64,000 nt of DNA from an uncultured Clostridium sp. (GTDB taxonomy: Bacteria > Bacillota > Clostridia > TANB77 > CAG-508), in the NCBI GenBank assembly GCA_948473335.1, contig CAOKXF010000005.1:62001-126000 (forward strand). The letters are read 5' to 3'. Position numbers and translations under genes: made by a program. The notes under the pieces are model-generated. The model had not been told where the DNA came from. It did no database searches and saw nothing but the letters and a program-made list of their open reading frames with translations. This document shows positions 27,778-36,708 of this stretch, one piece after another (the stretch's first letter is position 1; the number at the start of each line of letters is the position of its first letter).

Positions 27778-28212
27778 ATGTGTACTAAAAATTGTGCTAT
27801 TTCTATTATTTTAAGTGCTATTATTGGTATTGTTATTGGTGGATTATTTTCTACTGGTGCTATATTATCAATTACTGCTGGAATAATAGTTGCTTTGATT
27901 TTTGCTGCTATTTCTTTATTATCTCTAGTTATAGCTGTTTCTCTAAAAGGTCATCGTGACGAGAAATGTCTTTGCAATAATGGTCCTTGTGCCTTATTAG
28001 GTATTATTGGTACTGTTATTACTGGTGTAGTTGGTCTTTCTATTACTCTAACTACTGCATTTACCAGTATCCTCTTAGTTGGTTTTATTGGATTTTTCTT
28101 TGCACTAACTGTAATAAGTACTTTATTACTTGTTATGTGCCTTTTATTAAATAGATGCACTAAAGATTGCTATAAATGTTGTGATGAATGTAACAGCTGT
28201 TATAGAGATTAG
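27778..28212 (+). CDS. Small multi-pass membrane protein with Cys-rich tail
   Basis: The 144-residue protein has four hydrophobic helices (about 8-28, 32-56, 71-95 and 98-122). Cys residues cluster at the ends: MCTKNC at the start, a CLCNNGPC loop near residue 65, and a tail with CTKDCYKCCDECNSC. It resembles small clostridial spore or membrane proteins only in style; I do not recognise the family. It has a very strong AAAGGGGGG ribosome site and a perfect terminator, and lies between two inverted copies of the 28-bp repeat. Confidence 0.75.
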   Translation: MCTKNCAISIILSAIIGIVIGGLFSTGAILSITAGIIVALIFAAISLLSLVIAVSLKGHRDEKCLCNNGPCALLGIIGTVITGVVGLSITLTTAFTSILLVGFIGFFFALTVISTLLLVMCLLLNRCTKDCYKCCDECNSCYRD

Positions 28213-28239
28213 TTTTAATTTCTTGACTTAATATAAATT

Positions 28240-28287
28240 GAAAACTATATAAATTTTCAAGTATCTTGAAAAATTTATATAGTTTTC
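28240..28287 (+). terminator. Terminator after the Cys-rich membrane protein
   Basis: A near-perfect stem of about 21 bp with a 5-base loop is followed by ATTACTTTTT. Confidence 0.85.
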
Positions 28288-28338
28288 ATTACTTTTTATC
28301 TTGTCTACTTAGAAGGACAACAGATTCGTCACTTGTTT

Positions 28339-28366
28339 GTGTCATCATCAACGTCCCCACTGACAC
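28339..28366 (-). repeat. 28-bp palindromic repeat, copy 2
   Basis: This copy is inverted relative to copy 1 and shares the core GTCAGTGGGGACGTT on the minus strand. Its ends are perfect GTGTCA/TGACAC. It sits 4 bp beyond the pyrE stop. Confidence 0.8.
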
Positions 28367-28370
28367 AACT

Positions 28371-29012
28371 TTATTTATTTATCCAACTCTCATCACTAGG
28401 ATTCTCTCTAAATGCAATTAATTTTTCAATAGCATCCTTGCTTATATAACCCTCTTCAGCAGCAACTTCTACTAAAGCATCAAAGTTTGACAAGCTAATA
28501 TTTTTGACATTTGCTTCACTTAATTTAATTTTACTTTTTTCCATATTATATGTAAATATACTTACTATTCCTAAAACTTCTGCACCCGCATCTCTTAGAG
28601 CATTTACAACATCTATTACACTTCCTCCTGTTGATATTAAATCTTCCACAACAACTACTTTTTGTCCTTTTTCTAGTTTTCCTTCTATTTGATTATGTCT
28701 TCCATGGTCTTTATTTCCACCTCTAACATATCCCATTGGTAATTTTAATATATCTGCTGTTATGGCTGCATGTGGTATTCCTGCTGTACTTGTTCCCATT
28801 AATACATCTACATCTGGATAATTTTCTTTTATTACTTCTGCTATTGCATTTTCTATTTCTGTTCTTACTTCTGGTGCTGTTAATGTTAATCTGTTGTCAC
28901 AATATATTGGACTTTTTATTCCACTTGCCCATGTAAATGGCTCCTCTGGTCTTAAAAATATTGCTCCTATTGATAATAGTTGTTTTGATATTTCCTTTTC
29001 AATGTTTTTCAT
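28371..29012 (-). CDS. pyrE: Orotate phosphoribosyltransferase
   Basis: The 213-residue enzyme joins orotate to PRPP to form OMP. The PRPP loop [12 protein letters not shown] (about 119-130) is complete and a Lys-rich flexible loop GGNKDHGRH precedes it. It is the last gene of the pyrC-pyrK-pyrD-pyrF-pyrE operon, and a 28-bp repeat lies at its end. Confidence 0.97.
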   Translation of the reverse strand: MKNIEKEISKQLLSIGAIFLRPEEPFTWASGIKSPIYCDNRLTLTAPEVRTEIENAIAEVIKENYPDVDVLMGTSTAGIPHAAITADILKLPMGYVRGGNKDHGRHNQIEGKLEKGQKVVVVEDLISTGGSVIDVVNALRDAGAEVLGIVSIFTYNMEKSKIKLSEANVKNISLSNFDALVEVAAEEGYISKDAIEKLIAFRENPSDESWINK

Positions 29013-29136
29013 TTCTATCTTCCTTCCTTTTTACTTTTTATTTTAAAATTACTTATTTTATTAACAAATATATCTTAATATATAATAATATTATTTAACC
29101 TTCTATATTCAAGTCTGAATATTTATATATCCAAAA

Positions 29137-29835
29137 TTAACCACAGAAATCTTGTACACATCTTTTATATGCTTCTACTGGATTATCTGCTTTTGTTATT
29201 GGTCTTCCTACTACTATATAATCTGAACCTAGCTCTTTTGCTTTTTTTGGTGTTGTTACTCTTACTTGATCCCCCACTTCATCTGTTTCAAATCTTACTC
29301 CTGGTGTTATTGTTAAAAATTGATTTCCACAACTTTCTTTGACTTTTCCTGCTTCTAATGGTGAACATACAACTCCGTCTAACCCTGCTTGCTTTGAATT
29401 TTGTGCATATTTTATCACTACCTCATCTATTGGTTTTTGTATGAGTAACTCTTCTCTCATTCTTTCTTCACTTGTTGATGTTAATTGTGTTACTGCAATT
29501 AATAATGGTCTTGTACCATCTTCCTTTTTTAATCCTTCTATTGCAGCTTTCATCATTTCCATTGTACCTGCCGCATGTACATTACACATGTCTACATCTA
29601 ATCTTGATAATACTGACATTGCTTTTTTTACTGTGTTTGGTATATCATGCAATTTTAAATCTAAAAATATCTTATGCCCTCTCTTTTTTATTTCTCTTAC
29701 TATATCTGGACCTTCTGCATAAAATAATTCCATTCCTATTTTCAAGAACAGTTTTTCATTTGAAAATTTGTCCAAAAATTCCATTGTCTCTTCTTTACTT
29801 TTAAAGTCACATGCTATTATTACATCTTTTCCCAT
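29137..29835 (-). CDS. pyrF: Orotidine 5'-phosphate decarboxylase
   Basis: The 232-residue protein decarboxylates OMP to UMP. The catalytic Asp-Lys-Asp array is in [12 protein letters not shown] (about residues 57-68), and the phosphate-binding Arg lies in VVGRPITKA near the end. It belongs to the Bacillus-type subfamily of about 230-240 residues. It lies between pyrD and pyrE on the same strand. Confidence 0.97.
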   Translation of the reverse strand: MGKDVIIACDFKSKEETMEFLDKFSNEKLFLKIGMELFYAEGPDIVREIKKRGHKIFLDLKLHDIPNTVKKAMSVLSRLDVDMCNVHAAGTMEMMKAAIEGLKKEDGTRPLLIAVTQLTSTSEERMREELLIQKPIDEVVIKYAQNSKQAGLDGVVCSPLEAGKVKESCGNQFLTITPGVRFETDEVGDQVRVTTPKKAKELGSDYIVVGRPITKADNPVEAYKRCVQDFCG

Positions 29836-29955
29836 AGATATTCTCCTTTTTATTTTCTTCTATTATATTTTAATTTAACTATGTATTTTAAATTTATATT
29901 CAATAATTAAATCTATTATATTTAATATATTTCTATAAAAATATTGCAATTATTC

Positions 29956-30870
29956 TTAATGTGCTTTTCCTATTATATCAGAAAGTTTTTCTATTTTATA
30001 TTTTTCCATAACCTTTGGTAAATTTTCAATAATTTCTTTACATGCATATGGATTTTTCAAATTTGCTGCTCCTACTTCCACTGCTGTTGCTCCTGCTAAC
30101 ATCATCTCTATTACATCTTCTGCTGTTTCTATTCCACCTACTCCTATAATTGGAATATTGACTGCTTCATATACTTGATATACCATTCTTTCTGCTACTG
30201 GTAATATTGCAGGTCCTGAAAAACCTCCCATTTTATTTGCTATTACTGGTTTTCTTGTTTTTAAATCTATCCTCATTCCCAATAATGTATTTATTAAAAC
30301 TATTCCATCTGCTCCACCTTCTTCACATGCTTTTGCTATTTCTACAATATTCGTTACATTAGGTGTCAACTTTATATATACTGGCTTTGTTGTTACAGCT
30401 TTTACTGCTTTTGTTACTTCTCTTGCTGCCTCTGCACTTGTTCCAAATGCCATTCCACCATTATGAACATTAGGGCAACTAATATTTACTTCTATTATTT
30501 CAACCTGCTCTTCTTTATCTATTTTTTCACAGCAATATGTATATTCATCTATTGAAAAACCACTTATATTTGCTATCAATGGATTTTTAAATACTTTTCT
30601 TAATCGTGGCAATTCTTTTTCTATTACTACATCTATTCCAGGATTTTGTAATCCTATTGAATTTATTAATCCCTCTTTACATTCTGCAATTCTTGGTTGT
30701 TGATTTCCAAATCTTTCATCTTTTGTTGTTCCCTTAAATGATATTGAACCCAAAATATTTATATCATAAAAATCTGCAAATTCATATCCAAATCCAAAAG
30801 TTCCACTTGCTGGTATTACAGGATTATTTAATTTTATTCCACTCAATGTTACTGATAATTTCTCTTCCAA
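29956..30870 (-). CDS. pyrD: Dihydroorotate dehydrogenase, class 1B catalytic subunit
   Basis: The 304-residue FMN protein oxidises dihydroorotate. The catalytic Cys lies in VNISCPNVHNGG (about 128-139), the class 1 signature, and FMN phosphate-binding Gly loops are present (GVGGIE). It is the B form, which passes electrons through PyrK to NAD+; the pyrK gene is directly upstream. No anchor is seen, so it is cytoplasmic. Confidence 0.97.
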   Translation of the reverse strand: MEEKLSVTLSGIKLNNPVIPASGTFGFGYEFADFYDINILGSISFKGTTKDERFGNQQPRIAECKEGLINSIGLQNPGIDVVIEKELPRLRKVFKNPLIANISGFSIDEYTYCCEKIDKEEQVEIIEVNISCPNVHNGGMAFGTSAEAAREVTKAVKAVTTKPVYIKLTPNVTNIVEIAKACEEGGADGIVLINTLLGMRIDLKTRKPVIANKMGGFSGPAILPVAERMVYQVYEAVNIPIIGVGGIETAEDVIEMMLAGATAVEVGAANLKNPYACKEIIENLPKVMEKYKIEKLSDIIGKAH

Positions 30871-30947
30871 CTTCTTTACTTCCCCCTCTTTTATATATTA
30901 ATTTTATTAACACTTCAATTATCTTTTTTGATAATTCAGTTGCTCTT

Positions 30948-31685
30948 CTACCATATTATCTCTTCTTTTTTTAGTACTGGTCCATTTTTACATATTCTTT
31001 TATTGCCATACTTTGTCTTACATGTACATCCCATACATGCTCCAAATCCACATCCCATTCTTTCTTCAAAACTTAGCTCTCCTTTTCCTTGTGCCACATC
31101 ATACACTGCTTTTAACATATTCTCTGGTCCACATGCGTAATAATATGTATATCCCTCTAAATTTTTAATTACATCTGTTACAAAACCTTTTGTCCCATAA
31201 CTTCCATCTACTGTCGATACATATACTTCTGCACCTAAGTCTTTAAATTCTTTCTCATAGAATACTTCATCTTTCGCTCCAAATCCTATTACCACTATTG
31301 GTTTAGTTTCTCTTTTTATCAATTCTTTGCAAAGATTATACATTGGTGGTGTTCCTACTCCTCCACCTATTAATAACGGCCTTTCTCCACTTATTGTTTT
31401 TTCAAACCCATTGCCTAATCCTGTTAATATATCTAAAATAGTTCCCTCTTTCAATGTGCTCATCTTTTCTGTTCCATTTCCTACTACTTTATAAATTATT
31501 GTTATTGTATTTTCGTCATAATCACAAACTGATATTGGTCTTCTTAGATAAAATCCGTCGATTTCAATATTAATAAATTGACCTGGTCTTGTTATATATG
31601 TTGTTTCTCCTTCTAGTATCATTTCATATACATTTTTTGCAATTTGCTTATTTGACATTATTTTATATTTATTTCTTTTATACAT
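30948..31685 (-). CDS. pyrK: Dihydroorotate dehydrogenase electron transfer subunit PyrK
   Basis: This is the 245-residue FAD and iron-sulfur subunit of class 1B dihydroorotate dehydrogenase. The FAD motif RRPISVCDY is in the first domain, a ferredoxin-reductase-like NAD domain follows (LIGGGVGTPP), and four Cys near the C-terminus (CGFGACMGC...C) bind [2Fe-2S]. Electrons run from PyrD FMN through the cluster and FAD to NAD+. The order pyrK-pyrD is the usual one. Confidence 0.97.
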   Translation of the reverse strand: MYKRNKYKIMSNKQIAKNVYEMILEGETTYITRPGQFINIEIDGFYLRRPISVCDYDENTITIIYKVVGNGTEKMSTLKEGTILDILTGLGNGFEKTISGERPLLIGGGVGTPPMYNLCKELIKRETKPIVVIGFGAKDEVFYEKEFKDLGAEVYVSTVDGSYGTKGFVTDVIKNLEGYTYYYACGPENMLKAVYDVAQGKGELSFEERMGCGFGACMGCTCKTKYGNKRICKNGPVLKKEEIIW

Positions 31686-31763
31686 ATTTTTTCCTTTCTA
31701 GCTCTATTCAATGTTTACATTTTTGTATAGCTCATCAATTTTGTATAAATTAGTATTAAAAAT

Positions 31764-33032
31764 TTATTTCATTTCGCTATAAACTTCTTTACCATTACAT
31801 ATCGTCATTTTACATTTTCCAAATACATGTATTCCATCAAATGGTGTCGCTTTTCCCATTGATACAAATGTGCTTGAATCTATATCATATTCTTCATTTA
31901 AATCATATACTGTTAAATCTGCTCTTTCTCCTACTTTTATTTCTGTTCCTATTTCAAATATTTTTCTTGGATTTGTATTCATTAATTCAATTAGTTTTTC
32001 TAATGTTATTATTCCTTTTTTTACCAAATTTGTATATAGTACTGGAAATGCCACTTCTAATCCTACTACTCCCATACTACTTCCTGCTAGTCCCTTTGAT
32101 TTTTCCTCTTCAGAATGTGGTGCATGGTCTGTAATTATCATATCTATTGTACCATCTTGTATTCCATTGATTAACGCCTCTTGATCTTCTTTTGAACGGA
32201 TTGGTGGATTCATTTTAAATCTACCATGTTCTTGTATTTGCATATCATTTAGTACAAGATAATGAGGTCCTGTTTCACAGGTTACCTTTACTCCTTCTTT
32301 TTTTGCTTTTCTTATTATTTCTACACTTTCCTTTGTTGATATATGACATACATGATAATGGCATCCTGTTTTTCTTGATAATTCAATATCCCTTGCTATT
32401 GGTCTCCATTCGCTTTCTGAGCATATACCTTTATGACCATGCTCCTTTGCATATTGTCCATCATGTATATATCCTCCATTTAATAATGAATTTTCTTCAC
32501 AATGTGCTACTATCTTTTTTCCTAGACTTTGGGCTCTTTTCATTGCTTCTAGCATCATTTCTTCATTTTGTACACCTTTTCCATCATCTGAATATCCTAC
32601 TACATATTTTTTCATTTCTTCAAAATTTGCTAGTTCTTCTCCATTTTCTCCTTTTGTTATTGTTCCATATGGATATACGTTTATTTTTGCATCTTTATTT
32701 ATTGCATCTAATTCTATTTGTAAATTTGCTAAGCAATCTGGTGTTGGCTTTAAGTTTGGCATGGCACATATACTTGTATATCCTCCCTTTGCTCCTGCCA
32801 TACTTCCTGTTGCTATTGTTTCTTTATAAATAAAACCAGGTTCCCTTAGATGTGTATGTACATCAATTAAACCTGGTAATAAATATAAATTTGATAAATC
32901 ATAAATAACATCGAACCCTACTTCTTCGATGCTTGGTAATATTTTTGTTATTGTATTTTCTGTTATTTCTACATCTGCTTTTTCAAATTTGTTGTTCATA
33001 TATATTGTTGCATTTTTTAATAATTTTCTCAT
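31764..33032 (-). CDS. pyrC: Dihydroorotase
   Basis: The 422-residue amidohydrolase closes carbamoyl-aspartate to dihydroorotate. The metal site DVHTHLREPG (about 58-67), His residues in VAHCEEN and CHISTKE, and the metal Asp in ITDHAPHS are intact, giving a class I zinc enzyme. It leads the pyr operon and has its own promoter. pyrB, carA and carB are not in the window, so the rest of the pathway is encoded elsewhere. Confidence 0.97.
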   Translation of the reverse strand: MRKLLKNATIYMNNKFEKADVEITENTITKILPSIEEVGFDVIYDLSNLYLLPGLIDVHTHLREPGFIYKETIATGSMAGAKGGYTSICAMPNLKPTPDCLANLQIELDAINKDAKINVYPYGTITKGENGEELANFEEMKKYVVGYSDDGKGVQNEEMMLEAMKRAQSLGKKIVAHCEENSLLNGGYIHDGQYAKEHGHKGICSESEWRPIARDIELSRKTGCHYHVCHISTKESVEIIRKAKKEGVKVTCETGPHYLVLNDMQIQEHGRFKMNPPIRSKEDQEALINGIQDGTIDMIITDHAPHSEEEKSKGLAGSSMGVVGLEVAFPVLYTNLVKKGIITLEKLIELMNTNPRKIFEIGTEIKVGERADLTVYDLNEEYDIDSSTFVSMGKATPFDGIHVFGKCKMTICNGKEVYSEMK

Positions 33033-33069
33033 TTTTATGTTCCTTTCTTTTTCATTTTTTCTGTTTTAT

Positions 33070-33098
33070 ATATTATAGGATTTTTTTACTTTTGTCAA
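33070..33098 (-). promoter_or_regulatory. pyr operon promoter
   Basis: On the minus strand TTGACA (33093-33098) is followed 17 bp later by TAATAT (33070-33075); TATAAT with a 15-bp spacer is an overlapping alternative. No PyrR-type attenuator is evident in the short leader. Confidence 0.7.
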
Positions 33099-33237
33099 TG
33101 GAAACGCAAATTTTTCATTGTACAAATTTTTGTAATATAATGAATGAAATTAGGTCAATTAGTACATTATAAAATCGAAATAGAGACTTTCAATGCAAAA
33201 ACTCTGCATCAAAAATCCCCACTTCTTTGTCTTCATC

Positions 33238-33486
33238 TTAGTCCATGAACTGCACCAACTCATTCCAACAGCGAATTTTCCATCTTTCAAGCAACTCAGG
33301 CACTTCTCGTTGAAATAGCTCAAATAATGCTGCTTCATCTTTAAAAAGATATTTGCCTCTAACCATTGTTGCTAGATATTTCGCCTTATCGGCAAACTGT
33401 GTTACACCCACTGTTGAACCATAATTGAGCTTTTCATAGACTCTTTTAATGTCTGACAAGTTAAAATAATTTTTGAACTTGGCCAT
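33238..33486 (-). CDS. Unrecognised 82-residue orphan protein
   Basis: This small helical protein starts MAKFKNYFNLSD and has a Trp/Glu-rich end (RWKIRCWNELVQ). I do not recognise it. ATG 33486 follows AGAGGTG, and a strong promoter precedes it. Codons are G+C-richer than the flanking pyrC and acyl-CoA ligase genes. After the TAA stop the same frame remains open for another 15 codons with an acidic, protein-like sequence, so the gene may once have been longer. It stands alone. Confidence 0.65.
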   Translation of the reverse strand: MAKFKNYFNLSDIKRVYEKLNYGSTVGVTQFADKAKYLATMVRGKYLFKDEAALFELFQREVPELLERWKIRCWNELVQFMD

Positions 33487-33530
33487 TTTTTCACCTCTGG
33501 ACTTTGCCTTGTGTTTACAGTTACTTTGTA

Positions 33531-33559
33531 AGTATATCACTTTATGTATACTATGTCAA
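33531..33559 (-). promoter_or_regulatory. Promoter of the 33.3 kb orphan gene
   Basis: On the minus strand TTGACA (33554-33559) and TATACT (33531-33536) are 17 bp apart. Confidence 0.75.
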
Positions 33560-33694
33560 TGTTTTGTTTTATATTTCGCATTTATATATTTTTTTCGCAT
33601 TTACAACGTGCATTTGATTATATAATATTTACTACATTTCGCATAATTACAAATTGTGCATTCTCTTACAGCAATAACCTATTTATGTCTTTTT

Positions 33695-33722
33695 GTGTCA
33701 CAAGGAACGTCCCTACTGACCC
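33695..33722 (-). repeat. 28-bp palindromic repeat, copy 3
   Basis: On the minus strand it has GGGTCAGTAGGGACGTT and ends with TGTGACAC. It overlaps the end of the acyl-CoA ligase gene and supplies its last two residues and TAG stop. Confidence 0.8.
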
Positions 33723-35410
33723 AAAATAAGTTTCATCTCTTCATTTCTCTTAACCTTATTAGTAGTAGTCTTAATTAATGGTTCTTTTGTTAAAATCATA
33801 TGTTTCATATATTTATACTTTGGTAATGTAGTATTAATCTCCTTCATTTTATTCCAAATTATTTTATACAACTCTTCTTCTGCAATATCTCCATATTTAT
33901 CTTTTACATAACTTTCATTGTATACAACTTTGACAGAAACTTTAACATCATTTTCATCATCTTCTTCTGGCATTCCATATACAAAACATTCTTCTACTTC
34001 TGGTAATCTTAATACTAATGTTTCTATTTCCTCTGGAAATACTTTTTTACCATTCTTTAAAACTATTAAATCTTTTTTTCTTCCTGTTATAAATATAAAA
34101 CCATCTTTGTCTATATATCCTAAATCCCCTGTATAGAACCATCCATCTTTTAATACTTCATCTGTTTTTTCTTGATTTTCATAATATCCTAACATTATAT
34201 TTGGTCCTTTTGCTCTTATTTCTCCAATCCCTTTTTCATCTTTATTTGCTATATCTATTTCAACATGTTCCATTGCTATTCCTGTTGATCCATATCTTTT
34301 CTTTTTTGGATTTTCTGCTATTAATACTGGTGACGTTTCTGTTAATCCATATCCTTGTATCATCTCTATTCCAAATTCATCAAAACTTCTAGATGTGTTT
34401 TGGTCTAATGGTGCTCCTCCTGATATTATTGTTCTTAATTTGCCTCCAAGTCCTTCTATTACTTGCTTAAATAGTTTTCTTCTTATGTCTATTTTTATTT
34501 TTAATAAAAAGTTACTTACTTTTGTTGCTATTTTGATAACTTTCGTTTTTCCTTGCTTTTCTATTTCTTGCATTACTGTTTTGTACATTTTGTCTACTAA
34601 TACTGGTACTCCTATAAATACTGATACTCCATATTCTTTTAAGTTTGCTTTTATGTATTTTAATCCATCTGGAAATACTGTCTTTAGTCCTACTGCTAAC
34701 ATTACTAGCATTCCTGTTGATCCAAATACATGGTGAAATGGTAAAAATGCTATATTTACATCTGTTTCATAAAATTTTTCTACTAATAACATATCATATA
34801 TATTTGTTGCTATTCCATATTGTGATAACATTACTGCTTTTGACTGTGATGTCGTTCCTGATGTGAATAATAGTATTCCCATTTCTTTTTCCGTTATTTC
34901 TGCATTTATATATTCTTGATTTCCACTTTCTATTGATTTCTTCCCTTCTTGCATTAGATTATTTACATTTTCATAGTTTTCTAATTCACTCATGCATATG
35001 AAGTGTTCTACTTGTGTGTTTCCTTTTTCTTTTACATTTTGTATTTTTTCTATATATTTCTCATCAAATATTATTGCTTTTGCTTTACTTCTTATTAATG
35101 ATGTTTCTAATTCTTCTAGTTGTAAATCTTTATCTAATGGTACTGATATTATATTTCCTAATAAATTTGCTAGGTGTGCTACTACCCATTCATATCTGTT
35201 TCTTCCTAATATTGCTACTCTTTCTTTTTTTAGTCCTATATTATATAGGGATGTTCCAAATCCATTTATGTCTTCTAATAGTTGTTTGTATGTTGTATTT
35301 TTGTATGTTGTTTTTTCTCCTCTTTTTATTTTTGTCGTAAATGCTATATTATCTGAAAACTTCTTCACTGACGCATATATTATTTCTTTTATATCTTTTA
35401 ATTTTTCCAT
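33713..35410 (-). CDS. Long-chain acyl-CoA synthetase (AMP-dependent ligase), copy 1
   Basis: The 565-residue protein is an ANL-superfamily ligase that activates a carboxylate as acyl-AMP and transfers it to CoA. The P-loop-like motif LLFTSGTTSQSK (about 180-191), QGYGLTETSP, YTGDLG and the C-terminal GRKKDLIV hinge and catalytic Lys region (TTNKVKR) are present. It is like FadD/FAA-type enzymes and is a paralogue of 59010-60728. The final Gly-Gln-stop lies in the 28-bp repeat. An operator-like palindrome sits downstream of its promoter. Confidence 0.9.
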   Translation of the reverse strand: MEKLKDIKEIIYASVKKFSDNIAFTTKIKRGEKTTYKNTTYKQLLEDINGFGTSLYNIGLKKERVAILGRNRYEWVVAHLANLLGNIISVPLDKDLQLEELETSLIRSKAKAIIFDEKYIEKIQNVKEKGNTQVEHFICMSELENYENVNNLMQEGKKSIESGNQEYINAEITEKEMGILLFTSGTTSQSKAVMLSQYGIATNIYDMLLVEKFYETDVNIAFLPFHHVFGSTGMLVMLAVGLKTVFPDGLKYIKANLKEYGVSVFIGVPVLVDKMYKTVMQEIEKQGKTKVIKIATKVSNFLLKIKIDIRRKLFKQVIEGLGGKLRTIISGGAPLDQNTSRSFDEFGIEMIQGYGLTETSPVLIAENPKKKRYGSTGIAMEHVEIDIANKDEKGIGEIRAKGPNIMLGYYENQEKTDEVLKDGWFYTGDLGYIDKDGFIFITGRKKDLIVLKNGKKVFPEEIETLVLRLPEVEECFVYGMPEEDDENDVKVSVKVVYNESYVKDKYGDIAEEELYKIIWNKMKEINTTLPKYKYMKHMILTKEPLIKTTTNKVKRNEEMKLILGQ

Positions 35411-35426
35411 ACTTTTCTCCTTTACG

Positions 35427-35469
35427 TAGTATTCAATACTATATTATCAAACATTATATTCTATGTCAA
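35427..35469 (-). promoter_or_regulatory. Promoter and palindromic operator of acyl-CoA ligase 1
   Basis: On the minus strand TTGACA (35464-35469) and TAATAT (35441-35446) are 17 bp apart. A perfect 15-bp palindrome, TAGTATTCAATACTA (35427-35441, C-centred), touches the -10 and covers the start region, where a TetR-type repressor could bind. A TetR gene accompanies the paralogous ligase at 59-61 kb, but no copy of this palindrome was found there. Confidence 0.6.
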
Positions 35470-35594
35470 CACTTTGACTATTTATTCAAAATATGCTATT
35501 ATTTTATTAAATTTTGAATTTTGCTATTCTAAACTACTTAATATCTAAACATCTGCAAAATTACTAATTTTATTTTCTTTATTGGGGTGATTTT

Positions 35595-36104
35595 TTGATT
35601 AATTTGAATTTTGATATAAATAATTTTCATATTCCTAGATGGGATGAAATTCCTAATATTGATTTATATATGGATCAAGTTCTTTCTTATATTGAAAATA
35701 ACTTGCCTATTTATATAAATGATGAAAATGATGCTTTAATTACTAAAACTATGATTAATAATTATGTTAAACAGGATATTATTGCTCCTCCTGTTAAGAA
35801 AAAATATAATAGATTGCATATAGCTGAATTATTTGTTATTTGTATTTTAAAACAAGTTTATGCTATGAATGATATTAAAAATTTGATTACTCTTGCTTTA
35901 AAAACTTCTCCTACTAATGTTTGTTATAATAATTTTTGTGACATTTTAGAAAAGTCCTTACACTCTACTTTTAATGGCGAAGAATTCTCTTTAATTGAAA
36001 ATATTCCTTCTGAACAGTACTTATTGAGAAATGTTGTTCAGTCTTTTTCTTGTAAGTTGTATGTTCAGTTTTCTTATCTTAATAAAATGAATGATAATCA
36101 CTAA
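35595..36104 (+). CDS. DUF1836 domain protein
   Basis: The 169-residue protein matches the clostridial DUF1836 family: an N-terminal IPRWDEIPNIDLYMDQ motif (about 14-29) and a MerR-like helix-turn-helix pattern around TKTMINNYVKQDII (about 49-62) and the following helices. A DNA-binding role is likely. It starts with TTG at 35595, preceded by GGGGTGA. Its stop falls in the arm of a perfect hairpin (36101-36113 with 36125-36137). Confidence 0.8.
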   Translation: MINLNFDINNFHIPRWDEIPNIDLYMDQVLSYIENNLPIYINDENDALITKTMINNYVKQDIIAPPVKKKYNRLHIAELFVICILKQVYAMNDIKNLITLALKTSPTNVCYNNFCDILEKSLHSTFNGEEFSLIENIPSEQYLLRNVVQSFSCKLYVQFSYLNKMNDNH

Positions 36105-36137
36105 CAAAAGCTCCTTTAAATACAGAGCTTTTGTTAG
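36101..36137 (+). terminator. Hairpin at the end of the DUF1836 gene
   Basis: A perfect 13-bp stem, CTAACAAAAGCTC with GAGCTTTTGTTAG, includes the stop codon and is followed by TGAATTTATTTTG. The U-tract is weak. Confidence 0.6.
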
Positions 36138-36164
36138 TGAATTTATTTTGTTTTTATATCACAA

Positions 36165-36575
36165 TTATTTACAAAGTTCATTAAATACTTTATCGAACTC
36201 TGGACATTGTTTTTTTAGTATAATTGGTTTTCCATCTTGATTTATAAAACAATGATTTGATTCTCCTATTAATACAGTTTGTTCTGTTTCTTTATTTTTC
36301 ATTTCATATGAAATAGTCATTCTTACTCCCTTATACTCTTTTATTTTTACTTCTATTTCTATTTTATCATTGAATTTTGTACTATTTTTATATTCACATT
36401 TTATTCCTATTACTGGTGAACCTATTCCTAGTTCTTCTAACTTATCATATCCCCATCCTATTTTTTCTAAATAGTCTACTCTTGCTTCTTCCATCCATCT
36501 AATGTAATTTGAGTGGTGTGTTATTCCCATTTTATCTGTTTCATAATAATGTACTTTGTGTATATATTTTTCCAT
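36165..36575 (-). CDS. Acyl-CoA thioesterase, YbgC/FadM (4HBT) type
   Basis: The 136-residue hotdog-fold protein has the 4HBT signature HYYETDKMGITHHSNYIRWMEEAR (active-site Asp about residue 13), as in YbgC and FadM thioesterases. These enzymes hydrolyse short- to long-chain acyl-CoA. It stands between DUF1836 and the ATPase. Its nearness to the acyl-CoA ligase (33.7-35.4 kb) is suggestive, but they are not in one operon. Confidence 0.9.
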   Translation of the reverse strand: MEKYIHKVHYYETDKMGITHHSNYIRWMEEARVDYLEKIGWGYDKLEELGIGSPVIGIKCEYKNSTKFNDKIEIEVKIKEYKGVRMTISYEMKNKETEQTVLIGESNHCFINQDGKPIILKKQCPEFDKVFNELCK

Positions 36576-36708
36576 TTCTACTCCTTTTTTGTATTAATAA
36601 TCTCTTTTTTCTATTTTCTACATCTTCTAAATTTATCATAAATTGCTTATATATTATACCATAGGATAGTTTAATTTACTATATTTTTACAATAATTCCT
36701 GAAATTAA

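Noticed and set aside
33713..35410. The acyl-CoA ligase as part of an NRPS gene cluster
   Set aside because: It is about 8 kb from the NRPS and separated by unrelated housekeeping genes with their own promoters, so a link to N-acylation is only a possibility.
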